Assembly: GCA_023701135.1 (NCBI GenBank)
Contig: JAMPXP010000006.1
Location: forward strand, 1-64,000
Length of the DNA stretch: 64,000 nt
Direction of reading: 5' to 3'
DNA from: Desulfobacula sp.
GTDB lineage: Bacteria > Desulfobacterota > Desulfobacteria > Desulfobacterales > Desulfobacteraceae
In this document: piece by piece, positions 18,589 through 28,032 of the stretch
Position numbering within the stretch: the first letter of the stretch is position 1
Layout: every line of letters starts with the position of its first letter
Translations under genes and position numbers: made by a program
The notes under the pieces: generated by a model
What the model saw: only the letters and a program-made list of their open reading frames with translations
Databases searched by the model: none
Told to the model about the DNA's origin: nothing

Positions 18589-18768
18589 TTATTTCGTTTC
18601 GACTGTCGTCGTGGTGGTGGTCTGCCTCTCTTCGCTCACAGGGGTTTCGGTTGTCGTCGTGGTTTCCTGGGTCACCTTTTTGCTTTCTTGGTGCGATCCA
18701 CAGCCCATAATAGGGGTGATGAGCATAAAAAGGACTAAATAAGTGATACAGATCTTTTTCTTTTTCAT
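18589..18768 (-). CDS. Small Thr-rich lipoprotein (59 residues)
   Basis: A short reading frame with ATG at 18768 and TAA at 18589. It begins MKKKKICITYLVLFML, followed by the lipobox ITPIMGC, so a lipidated Cys near residue 23 is predicted. The rest is nearly all Thr, Glu, Ser and Lys, including two runs of five or more Thr. GAGAGGT precedes the start. It shares its Thr-rich tail style with the next gene at 18147, suggesting that the pair act together in the envelope. Function is unknown. Confidence 0.7.
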   Translation of the reverse strand: MKKKKICITYLVLFMLITPIMGCGSHQESKKVTQETTTTTETPVSEERQTTTTTTVETK

Positions 18769-18898
18769 AATGCTGAACCTCTCTAAAAGTTTGGAGTTAA
18801 AAAAATGAATTGCGAATCCAACGGAACGGAATTCTGACCCAATTCGGCTTGATAAATGTTTATGGCTTAGGACATGATAGATTCACTGTATTCTTATA

Positions 18899-18914
18899 TT
18901 CAATTTATGTGCCA
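18899..18914 (-). promoter_or_regulatory. Sigma-54-like promoter of the Thr-rich pair
   Basis: The minus strand reads TGGCACATAAATTGAA, with the -24 and -12 elements at the exact sigma-54 spacing and A in place of the usual C in TTGC. It is about 130 bp upstream of the lipoprotein start. The dyads at 19027-19057 are about 113-143 bp further upstream. Confidence 0.6.
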
Positions 18915-19026
18915 GAGTTCCAATACTCTGCACAATGTGATCTATCACCGCTATATCTATGGAAAATCGTCACTGCACGGCAAATCGAAATCTTTTTAGA
19001 ACCAAACCGTACGACAATCAAAGCGA

Positions 19027-19057
19027 GGTCATATATGACCAAGGGCTGAATATGACC
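19027..19057. promoter_or_regulatory. Shared activator dyads between divergent sigma-54-like promoters
   Basis: A perfect 14-bp palindrome GGTCATATATGACC (19027-19040) is followed by the half-matching GGCTGAATATGACC (19044-19057), with centres 17 bp apart. Sigma-54-like promoters lie about 115 bp to the left (minus) and 100 bp to the right (plus), so one site pair could serve both operons. Confidence 0.6.
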
Positions 19058-19157
19058 TAATTTCTATAGTTTTAAACGCCGTTGGTATGAAACTCTTTAC
19101 GACCTGACACCCCTGCCGGTCAACGGGCCGGCGATTATAAACCGGATACTGAAGTCC

Positions 19158-19173
19158 CGGCACGTTAATTGAA
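19158..19173 (+). promoter_or_regulatory. Sigma-54-like promoter of the OmpA/BON operon
   Basis: CGGCACGTTAATTGAA matches the sigma-54 consensus except for the first base and the last C. The predicted start of transcription is near 19184, giving a leader of about 70 bases. That leader contains a 7-bp hairpin (CACGGAT/ATCCGTG, near 19201-19222). Confidence 0.6.
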
Positions 19174-19255
19174 TTATATCAGTTTGTGAATGAATCCATC
19201 ACACGGATATAAACCATCCGTGATCATAAAACTTAACATATAAAGGAGACCCACC

Positions 19256-20404
19256 ATGAAATTTTTCAGTACCAAATTCTTTACGGCCTTGGCCGTCGTT
19301 CTTTTGCTTTCGGGGTGCTATGCCCAGAAGGCGACCCAGCCCATCCCCGCATTTACCCTGACCCCATTCAGCGCAAACGACTATGTGTCATCCATTGATA
19401 ATTTTGTCATTGTCCTGGATGCATCCAGTTCCATGGGTGACCTATACAAGGGAAATGAAAAATTTGATATGGCCGTCCAGATTGTCAACCGCATGAATCA
19501 GACCCTGCCGGAACTGGGTCAGAACGGTGCTCTCCGGTCCTTTGGCCACAGCCCGGCAATATCCGATAAAAAGACGGTTCTTTTTTACGGCATGGAGAAA
19601 TATTCCACAAAGGCCCTGGGTGAAAAATTAAAAAAGATATCCGAAGCGGGTGGTACAAGCCCCATGTCTGTGGCTATGGACGCCTCAGGACAGGAGGAAC
19701 TGAAATCTGTTTCCGGCAAAACCGCTGTGATTATCATCAGTGACGGTCAGCCGGAATCCAGTTTAGAATCCCCCATCACCCTGAAAGCAGCCCAGGCCTT
19801 GAAGGATAAACTGGGCGCAGGACTTTGTTATTATCCCATCTTTATTGGTGATAATGAAAAAGGGGCCGTCCTGATGGATGAAATCGCCCGTATCGGCAAA
19901 TGCGGTTTTTCCTCCAATGCGGATAATTTGTTGACAAATGCCGGCATGGCCAAATTTGTCGAAGATGTTTTCCTGACCAAAAAACCCATGGCCCCGGCAG
20001 CCAAGGCGGTTGCACCTCCGGCTACTCCGGCCCCGGTTGTATTGAAAGGGACAAATGCCCAGGGTATCTGGGTGGTGGATGAGGCCTATTTTGATTTCGA
20101 TAAATCCGTTGTCAAACCCAAAGCCTTTGATTTTCTGAATCAGATTGCAGATGTTTTGAAAACTTATCCCCAGATTACGCTTAAGGTTCAGGGCCATACG
20201 GACAGTATCGGCACCAAAGAATACAATGACGCCCTTTCCATCAGGCGGGCCCAGGCCGTAAAGACCTATCTGATGAACAGGGGAATCAGCGGAGATCGGA
20301 TGACCCTTGAGGGATTCAATTTCTCCAAACCGGTGGCTCCCAACACTACTCCCGAGGGCCGTGCATTGAACCGGCGTGTTGAGCTTCATCCGATGAATTT
20401 ATAA
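19256..20404 (+). CDS. VWA-domain lipoprotein with C-terminal OmpA peptidoglycan-binding domain
   Basis: A 382-residue protein. The signal peptide ends in the lipobox LLLSGC. Residues about 45-235 form a von Willebrand A domain with the MIDAS motif DASSSMG, a Thr in AGGTSPM and ISDGQPE. After a Pro/Ala linker, residues about 275-380 are an OmpA-like domain (YFDFDKSVVKP, VQGHTDSIG, NRRVEL) that binds peptidoglycan. It should be anchored in the outer membrane and tie it to the cell wall. It is the first gene of an operon behind a sigma-54-like promoter, with AAAGGAG ahead of the ATG. Confidence 0.88.
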   Translation: MKFFSTKFFTALAVVLLLSGCYAQKATQPIPAFTLTPFSANDYVSSIDNFVIVLDASSSMGDLYKGNEKFDMAVQIVNRMNQTLPELGQNGALRSFGHSPAISDKKTVLFYGMEKYSTKALGEKLKKISEAGGTSPMSVAMDASGQEELKSVSGKTAVIIISDGQPESSLESPITLKAAQALKDKLGAGLCYYPIFIGDNEKGAVLMDEIARIGKCGFSSNADNLLTNAGMAKFVEDVFLTKKPMAPAAKAVAPPATPAPVVLKGTNAQGIWVVDEAYFDFDKSVVKPKAFDFLNQIADVLKTYPQITLKVQGHTDSIGTKEYNDALSIRRAQAVKTYLMNRGISGDRMTLEGFNFSKPVAPNTTPEGRALNRRVELHPMNL

Positions 20405-20418
20405 GGATCAGCTTGTCG

Positions 20419-20448
20419 ACAGGTATCCTGGAAATCACGGATACCTGT
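20419..20448. other. Intergenic hairpin within the envelope operon
   Basis: A perfect 10-bp stem ACAGGTATCC/GGATACCTGT with a 10-base loop and no following T-run. It lies between the OmpA-type lipoprotein and the BON lipoprotein and may set relative mRNA stability. Confidence 0.5.
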
Positions 20449-20490
20449 TAACAGCGAATAAACAAAACCATCAGAATATACAAAGGAGAT

Positions 20491-20808
20491 ATGATGAATA
20501 AACTGAATTTTTTAAGGCAATTGGTTATCGTACTGTTTCTGACGGCTCTCATTGCAGGGTGCGCGGGAACACGAACACGTGAAAGCACGGGCGAATATGT
20601 GGATGATTCCGTCATAACCGCTAAGATTAAGGCGGAAATACTGGATGACCCTATGCTGAAGGTCTTTCAGATCAATGTGGAAACGTTCAAGGGAGAAGTA
20701 CAATTAAGCGGTTTTGTGAATTCCGCCGGTGCATCCGCCAGGGCTGTGGAAATCGCCCGAAAGGTGAAAGGGGTAACATCGGTTAAGAACAGTATGGTTG
20801 TAAAATAA
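20491..20808 (+). CDS. BON-domain lipoprotein
   Basis: A 105-residue protein with signal peptide and lipobox LIAGC (Cys near residue 24). The rest is one BON domain: DDSVITAKIKAEI, then VETFKGEVQLSGFV and VKGVTSVKN. BON domains are found in OsmY-type envelope stress proteins and bind phospholipid or the cell wall. AAAGGAG precedes a double ATG. The second gene of the envelope operon. Confidence 0.85.
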   Translation: MMNKLNFLRQLVIVLFLTALIAGCAGTRTRESTGEYVDDSVITAKIKAEILDDPMLKVFQINVETFKGEVQLSGFVNSAGASARAVEIARKVKGVTSVKNSMVVK

Positions 20809-20818
20809 GCAAGCCGGA

Positions 20819-20852
20819 ACCGGCCGGCCCCCCTCGGGGTGTGTCGGCCGGT
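20819..20852. other. GC-rich intergenic hairpin
   Basis: An 8-bp stem ACCGGCCG/CGGCCGGT surrounds an inner CCCC/GGGG hairpin. It lacks a T-run and lies inside the operon, so an mRNA stability or attenuation role is more likely than full termination. Confidence 0.45.
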
Positions 20853-20890
20853 CCGATCATAGAGATTAATCAATATAAGAGGAGGATACC

Positions 20891-21040
20891 ATGTTGTGGA
20901 CAGTTGTTGTTGTCATGTTAATACTTTGGGTACTGGGCTTGGTCAGCAGTTATACCATGGGTGGATTTATCCATATCCTGCTGGTAGTGGCGGTTATCGC
21001 ACTGATCGTTCAGATTGTTCAGGGCCGTAGAGTCCTGTAA
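20891..21040 (+). CDS. lmo0937-family small membrane protein (DUF5670-like)
   Basis: A 49-residue protein with two hydrophobic helices. The phrases LGLVSSYTMGGFIHILLVVA and a basic end QGRRVL match the lmo0937/DUF5670 family, small inner-membrane proteins of unknown function often seen near stress genes. The ribosome-binding site GAGGAGG is strong. It lies between the BON lipoprotein and a DUF3185-like gene. Confidence 0.8.
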   Translation: MLWTVVVVMLILWVLGLVSSYTMGGFIHILLVVAVIALIVQIVQGRRVL

Positions 21041-21100
21041 CCGGCAATTTTTTTTAAACCCTTCATCTTAACCGGATGAATTCTATAAAGCAGGTGAAAA

Positions 21101-21325
21101 ATGAAAGCAAACATATTATTGGCCGTTATATTAATCGTCATAGGGGTCGCAGCACTTGGGTATCAAGGGTTTTCTTATACGACCAGAGAAAAGGTCGTTG
21201 ATATCGGTCCGCTGACCATGACGGCGGATAAAACACGGACCATCCCGTTGCCGCCCATCGTTGGCGGCCTTGCTTTAGTGGGTGGGATAGCGCTGCTGAT
21301 CATGGGAAGAAAAAATACGTTATAA
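21101..21325 (+). CDS. DUF3185-like small membrane protein
   Basis: A 74-residue protein: an N-terminal helix (about residues 4-22), a short extracytoplasmic stretch with TTREKVVDIGPLTMT, a PLPPIVGGLALVGG second helix and a short basic tail. This is the pattern of DUF3185 proteins. Function unknown. The gene is preceded by CAGGTG and followed 12 bp later by the next small membrane gene of the operon. Confidence 0.75.
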   Translation: MKANILLAVILIVIGVAALGYQGFSYTTREKVVDIGPLTMTADKTRTIPLPPIVGGLALVGGIALLIMGRKNTL

Positions 21326-21337
21326 AGGAGAGCTATC

Positions 21338-21529
21338 ATGGATATTATCCAGTTTGTCATCATTTTAATCGTTGTCGGGTTTCTGCTGTGGCTGGTGAAT
21401 AATTACATCCCCATGGACAGAAAGATCAAGCAGATTCTGAACATTGTGGTGGTCATCGCCGTTATCCTGTGGGTGGGCAATCTGTTCGGCGTATTTGATT
21501 CCATCCGGGGCATCCGTATCGGTAAATAA
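21338..21529 (+). CDS. Thivi_2564-family small membrane protein
   Basis: A 63-residue protein with two transmembrane helices separated by NNYIPMDRKIKQIL, ending in SIRGIRIGK. That arrangement is typical of the Thivi_2564 family. Function is unknown. AAAGGAG precedes the ATG. Members often occur with CsbD, BON and lmo0937 genes, as here. Confidence 0.75.
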   Translation: MDIIQFVIILIVVGFLLWLVNNYIPMDRKIKQILNIVVVIAVILWVGNLFGVFDSIRGIRIGK

Positions 21530-21540
21530 AGGAAAACATC

Positions 21541-22326
21541 ATGGGAAAAATATTACAACATGTTTTATTGATTGTCATTGCCGCTTCTTTATGTTTAACC
21601 GGTATCGTCCTGTTTGCATCGGACTCGGATGACTGGATCGAATCTTCCATAAAAAAATCCTATGTATTCAAACGCTATTTAAAGGATGAAGATATCCGTA
21701 TCCGGTCCAAAGACGGTGCCGTCACCTTGGCCGGGTCGGTTTTTGAAGAGTCGCAAAGATCATTGGCCCACGGGATCGCGGCGAATCAACCCGGTGTGAA
21801 AAGCGTGGACAATAAGATTGAATTAAAAAAGGAAACACCGGCTGTTTATTCTGATGCATGGCTCATGGCCAAAGTGAAAACCACTCTTTTATTTCATCGG
21901 AACGTGAGTGGTACGGCAACTGAGGTTTTTGCCGAAAACGGGACCATTACCTTGCGTGGTGAAGCTTCCGGCACGGCTGAGAAAGACCTGGCAACGGAAT
22001 ATGCCCTGGATGTGGATGGGGTTAAAACCGTTAACAATAAGATGACCGTCGCGCCTTCAGCACTGCCGCCTGATCCGGCAAAAATGCCTGAAAAGGCCAA
22101 CCCCGTTTTAGAATCCATTGATGATGCATCCATTTCAGCCCTGGTCAAAACAACCTTGCTGTATCATCGCTCAACCAGCAATCTGAACATCACCGTGTCG
22201 ACAAAAGACGGCATGGTCAAGCTGGAAGGCATCGCGAACAATGCGGCTCAAAGGGATTTGGCCGGCAAACTGGCCAGTGATGTCCATGGCGTAAAAAGCG
22301 TTTCCAACGACATGACGCTGAACTGA
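21541..22326 (+). CDS. Periplasmic protein with three BON domains
   Basis: 261 residues with a signal peptide (hydrophobic residues about 7-25). Three BON modules follow, near residues 30-95, 105-165 and 195-260, each ending in a GVK[ST]V-N-[KD]-[IM] phrase. A Pro/Ala linker separates modules two and three. This resembles OsmY-like periplasmic proteins induced by envelope or osmotic stress. It starts 12 bp after the previous gene. Confidence 0.85.
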   Translation: MGKILQHVLLIVIAASLCLTGIVLFASDSDDWIESSIKKSYVFKRYLKDEDIRIRSKDGAVTLAGSVFEESQRSLAHGIAANQPGVKSVDNKIELKKETPAVYSDAWLMAKVKTTLLFHRNVSGTATEVFAENGTITLRGEASGTAEKDLATEYALDVDGVKTVNNKMTVAPSALPPDPAKMPEKANPVLESIDDASISALVKTTLLYHRSTSNLNITVSTKDGMVKLEGIANNAAQRDLAGKLASDVHGVKSVSNDMTLN

Positions 22327-22416
22327 AGATGTCCAATGTCCGGGAAGATCGGTAAATCTTGCGCTTCTCCGGACGACTGATAATGACTATAAAAAAATTA
22401 AAACAGGAGAAACATC

Positions 22417-22596
22417 ATGAAATCAAGCACACATGACAAAACAGAAGGCACCCTGCACAAAGTCAAAGGAAAGGTAAAAGAGACGGTTGGGAAAATAGTC
22501 GGAAATCCTGACCTGGAAGCCGAAGGTAAAATCGAGAAAATTCAGGGAAAGGTTCAGGAGAAACGCGGCCAGATCAAGAAGGTATTGGGTGAGTAA
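22417..22596 (+). CDS. CsbD-family stress protein
   Basis: A 59-residue, Lys-rich, charged protein with the two-part CsbD repeat: KVKGKVKETVGKIVGNPDLEAEGK, followed by KIQGKVQEKRGQIKK. CsbD proteins are small, soluble and stress-induced, with no known activity. AAACAGGAG precedes the ATG at 22417. It sits inside the envelope operon, 12 bp before the CheB-like gene. Confidence 0.85.
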   Translation: MKSSTHDKTEGTLHKVKGKVKETVGKIVGNPDLEAEGKIEKIQGKVQEKRGQIKKVLGE

Positions 22597-22608
22597 AAAG
22601 AGAATCTA

Positions 22609-24890
<2,282 letters not shown>

Positions 24891-24907
24891 ACCAATCCGT
24901 CATAAAT

Positions 24908-24942
24908 GGTCATAGGTCAATTATGACCATTTATATATGGCC
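24908..24942. promoter_or_regulatory. Activator dyads upstream of the rhodanese/YeeE operon
   Basis: GGTCAATTATGACC (24915-24928) sits inside a larger perfect inverted repeat, AAATGGTCATA/TATGACCATTT, and is followed by a half-site ending TATATATGGCC (to 24942). The pattern matches the dyads at 18034, 19027 and 37677. It lies about 90-120 bp before a sigma-54-like promoter. Confidence 0.5.
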
Positions 24943-25029
24943 ATTAATAGTAGTGGCGCCAATTTTTATGAATTGGATAGCATATAAATATCAAATAGAT
25001 ATCATCAAATATGGGGGTGAATGACTATC

Positions 25030-25045
25030 TGGCATAAGAATTGAA
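25030..25045 (+). promoter_or_regulatory. Sigma-54-like promoter of the lipoprotein/rhodanese/YeeE operon
   Basis: TGGCATAAGAATTGAA has -24 and -12 elements at exact spacing, with TTGAA in place of TTGCA as in two of the other four sites. The predicted start of transcription is near 25056, leaving a leader of about 85 bases before the lipoprotein gene. Confidence 0.6.
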
Positions 25046-25140
25046 ATAAAAGAAGTGAATATTATCAAAGAGGAGTGACAGAGGAAAAAAATGGGGCAAT
25101 AGCATCCGTGAAAAACGGTCCATGACAAAAGAAGGTTTTT

Positions 25141-25806
25141 ATGAAAATCGGAATCTATAAATTAATACCTCTTTCCGTGCTTTTGATCTGTATTGGGTTG
25201 GTGTTGATGTCCGGTTGCCGGCCCGATCAGGAACCCGCCATGGGGTCCAATGGACCGGATGGATCATCGGTCGGCGGCGTTGCCGTTCCCCATGGGTATA
25301 TGGCCCGGCTGGAGCAGGTGTATGACGGCCGGAGGATCGGGTTCGGACCCTTTGTAGGGTATTATTTCCGGCCCGAAGATCCCACGGATCTGAGCCGGTT
25401 GCAGTTCGTCTGTTTTAACGAAAACAAATTCTACAGTTCAGAAATGCCTGACGGCGCCAAACTCTATGAAGGAACGGCGGTGCGGGTGATGCTGCCCCCC
25501 TCCGATATCACTATCCCCGTTCGGGACAGAATCAACCCGATATTTTTCCGGGAAGCACCCGAGACATGGCGAAACACTCGGCCGGAGCCCCAGGACGAGT
25601 TTGTGCACTTTCATTCCGGCTACGACGGTACGGGACCGGTGTTGACCGGATACTGGTTTCGTCATGTGGCTGTCTCTGAATTCACCTATGACATGGGGGG
25701 GCGAATTGAAAAAAAAGGTCCGATGTTCCACCGGGTCCATAAAGGGCCGGACCGTGATTTTGCAAGGATCGTGGAATTTGACAGGGGACCGGGAAAGGAT
25801 GATTAA
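25141..25806 (+). CDS. Lipoprotein of unknown function
   Basis: A 221-residue protein with a signal peptide and lipobox VLMSGC (Cys near residue 26). A Gly/Ser-rich linker follows. The folded part (about residues 50-215) contains GPFVGYYFRPEDP and TGYWFRHVAVSEFTYD, and ends in a charged tail. I do not recognise the family. It is the first gene behind the sigma-54-like promoter, 29 bp before the rhodanese gene, so a role in periplasmic sulfur transfer or the envelope is possible. Confidence 0.65.
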   Translation: MKIGIYKLIPLSVLLICIGLVLMSGCRPDQEPAMGSNGPDGSSVGGVAVPHGYMARLEQVYDGRRIGFGPFVGYYFRPEDPTDLSRLQFVCFNENKFYSSEMPDGAKLYEGTAVRVMLPPSDITIPVRDRINPIFFREAPETWRNTRPEPQDEFVHFHSGYDGTGPVLTGYWFRHVAVSEFTYDMGGRIEKKGPMFHRVHKGPDRDFARIVEFDRGPGKDD

Positions 25807-25835
25807 CGTCTAAATATCCAAAGGACGGAAAAGAC

Positions 25836-26939
25836 ATGAAAAACGGTAAATTAATGCGTTATGTGGCCATTGCCGCTGTTTTGTTGATCGGCGTCTACTG
25901 GTCGGCAGCCTCGGCGGTCGGCAGCAAAGCCGGTAAAGCGTATCCCAATGCGGGTTTCCTGGCGACAGGCGAATGGTTGAAATCCCATAAGAAAGATGCA
26001 AGCCTTGTGATTGTTGACGTTCGAATGGACAAAGACATTGAGGGTAAACTGATCCCCGATGCCGTCCACATGCCCTGGCAGCAATTTCAGTATGATGAGG
26101 CTGCCGGCAATATGGGCGCTTTGTTCGTGGGAATTGAGCGCGCCCAGCAACTGCTGGGCGAACACGGCATTTCCCGGAACGATACCGTGGTGCTGTATGA
26201 TTCTGTTAAACGGGACGGGGGCGCCACCAGTTCTTATATCTTCTGGGTTCTTGACCTGCTGGGTCATAAGACCGTCAAGGTGCTGGAGCGGGGTATTGAC
26301 GGCTGGATCGATGCCGGCGGAGAAACCACGGCTGATCCCCGAAAACCAGAGGCGGTCCTCTACCAGGCCCCGTCAGAAGAGATCAACCTCTTAAAATGGG
26401 TGAAAGCGGATTACATCATGCCGCGGCTCGGGGACCCCTATTATCAGATCCTGGATGTCCGGTCCCGGGAAGAATACCTGGGTGAAAAACCCAATCTGGG
26501 GCTGGACGGTACGGTGCTCAAGCTGGGACATATCCCGACCGCAACCAACAGCGACTACACCCTCAACTGGACCACCCCGGACATCAAGGCAATCAAACCT
26601 TACGAGGCATTGCAGGAACTTTACAAAGGTCTCAATCCCGATAAGGCGGTCATCACCTACTGCCATTCGGGCAGGCGCGGATCATTCGGATATTTTGTGC
26701 TTCGGCTGATGGGCTTTGAGGATGTGCGGCTCTATGAGCCATCCTGGATGGAATGGGGCAATAATCGCTCTTTCTATCCTGTTGAAACAAAGGAAAACCT
26801 TCTCAAAGGGGATACCCTGCCGGGGAAGGCATCCTCCGCCGCCAACAGCCGGGAAACGATAACCCCAAAAAGCGGCAAGACTGCTGAATCCGGAGGCGGC
26901 AGCAGTTCCAAAAGCGGGTACGCCTCCTGTGGAGGATAA
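25836..26939 (+). CDS. Periplasmic double-rhodanese sulfurtransferase with C-terminal Cys-Gly-Gly tail
   Basis: A 367-residue protein with an N-terminal signal/anchor (about residues 7-24). Rhodanese module one (about 40-165) has LYDS where the active-site loop should carry Cys, so it is probably inactive. Module two (about 185-325) has the active loop CHSGRRGS with Cys near 276. After a Ser/Gly/Lys linker of about 35 residues the protein ends in GYASCGG. A flexible tail with a penultimate-region Cys resembles the sulfur-carrying swinging arm of SoxY. The next two genes are a split YeeE transporter, fitting transfer of sulfane sulfur at the membrane. The rhodanese call is firm; the tail function is inference. 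Confidence 0.85.
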   Translation: MKNGKLMRYVAIAAVLLIGVYWSAASAVGSKAGKAYPNAGFLATGEWLKSHKKDASLVIVDVRMDKDIEGKLIPDAVHMPWQQFQYDEAAGNMGALFVGIERAQQLLGEHGISRNDTVVLYDSVKRDGGATSSYIFWVLDLLGHKTVKVLERGIDGWIDAGGETTADPRKPEAVLYQAPSEEINLLKWVKADYIMPRLGDPYYQILDVRSREEYLGEKPNLGLDGTVLKLGHIPTATNSDYTLNWTTPDIKAIKPYEALQELYKGLNPDKAVITYCHSGRRGSFGYFVLRLMGFEDVRLYEPSWMEWGNNRSFYPVETKENLLKGDTLPGKASSAANSRETITPKSGKTAESGGGSSSKSGYASCGG

Positions 26940-26944
26940 CATCC

Positions 26945-27487
26945 ATGGAATACCCAAACAAACAGCGCATCCCTTATTGGAATTGGGTCCCGGCTGCATT
27001 TGCCCTGTCGGGCGTCATTCTCTTTATTTTTGCCACCTACGGCCCCCCGGCATCGTCCAGCGGGTTTGTCAGTCTCCTCAAAGGCTTTTTTGAGTGGGCG
27101 GCACCGGACTATGTGGCGGCCAAGGCCCACTACCAATCTATCCCCGGACCCGGCTCCTGGGTTTTTGCCTTTGTGCTGGGCATGGCCATCGGCGGTTTTA
27201 TTGCCGGACGGACATCCAGAGACATCCCGGTGCGGGACATGCCGCCCATCTGGGTGAAACGGTTCGGTGCCGGCCGGGCAAAACGATATGCGGCCACTTT
27301 TTTTGGCGGACTCCTGATTCTCTTTGGATCACGGCTGGCCGGCGGCTGCACCCTGGGGCTTTTTATCTCCGGGTCAACGCAACTGGCCATCAGCGGTATT
27401 TATTTCGGAGTTGTCATTTTTGCCGTGGCCATGCTCACGGCCCGACTGATTTTCGGCAAGGTTTCAGAAAAGGAGGATATCCAATGA
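26945..27487 (+). CDS. YeeE/YedE-family sulfur transporter, N-terminal half
   Basis: 180 residues, four to five hydrophobic helices. The conserved Cys motif of YeeE/TsuA-type thiosulfate transporters is visible as LAGGCTLGLFISG. In many species this family is a single chain of about 350-400 residues; here it is half that size and its stop overlaps the next start (ATGA). GGAGG precedes the ATG. With its partner it should move thiosulfate or another sulfur compound across the inner membrane. Confidence 0.85.
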   Translation: MEYPNKQRIPYWNWVPAAFALSGVILFIFATYGPPASSSGFVSLLKGFFEWAAPDYVAAKAHYQSIPGPGSWVFAFVLGMAIGGFIAGRTSRDIPVRDMPPIWVKRFGAGRAKRYAATFFGGLLILFGSRLAGGCTLGLFISGSTQLAISGIYFGVVIFAVAMLTARLIFGKVSEKEDIQ

Positions 27488-28032
27488 CAAATATCTGGCT
27501 GGGACTTTTTTCGGGCATTGCCTTTGGATTTGTCATCCAGCGCATGGGCGCCACCGACGCCCATCGAATGGCCCGATCGCACCTGATGCTGGATGCGGAT
27601 ATCCCCCGGTTTATGGTCCTGGCCGTCGCCTTGTCTGCCGTGGGCCTTTTCGGGCTCCAGTCCGTCGGCGTGGGGCGTATCCTGCCTCTGCCCACCAGCA
27701 TTGTTGCCACGGGGCTTGCCGCAGTCATTTTCGGCATCGGCTGGGGGCTGACCGGGTACTGCCCCGGCACCACCTGGGCGGCTGCCGGCGAAGGGCGATT
27801 GGATGCGGTCTTTGCCCTTTTGGGGGGTCTGGCCGGCGCAGCTCTTTTCGCCCATTTGCACGAGATGCTGATCCCTGTTTTATACGATCCCACCAATGCA
27901 GGCCGGATCACCCTGACGGACCTGTTCGGTCATCAGGCCGTCGCCGTTGCAGCGCTGGCCCTCGGTTTCGGCCTGTGCGCCTGGGGCATCGGAAAGCTGT
28001 GGAGGCATGATAATGTTGAAAAAAATAATTGA
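27484..28032 (+). CDS. YeeE/YedE-family sulfur transporter, C-terminal half
   Basis: 182 residues, about four to five hydrophobic helices. The motif GWGLTGYCPGTTWAA supplies the second conserved Cys of the family. It complements the preceding half, and the ATGA overlap supports equal production. Split pairs of this kind are known next to rhodanese genes. It overlaps the following peptidase gene by 20 bp. Confidence 0.85.
   Translation: MTNIWLGLFSGIAFGFVIQRMGATDAHRMARSHLMLDADIPRFMVLAVALSAVGLFGLQSVGVGRILPLPTSIVATGLAAVIFGIGWGLTGYCPGTTWAAAGEGRLDAVFALLGGLAGAALFAHLHEMLIPVLYDPTNAGRITLTDLFGHQAVAVAALALGFGLCAWGIGKLWRHDNVEKNN

Noticed and set aside
18810-19049. 79-residue open frame on the plus strand
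   Set aside because: It lies across the divergent promoter region and ends in the dyad palindrome; the conserved feature there is the promoter DNA, not the protein.
24900-24945. Inverted repeat after the FAD oxidoreductase as a terminator
   Set aside because: It has no T-run, and its half-sites match the other activator dyads upstream of sigma-54-like promoters; a regulatory role explains it better, though a double role is possible.
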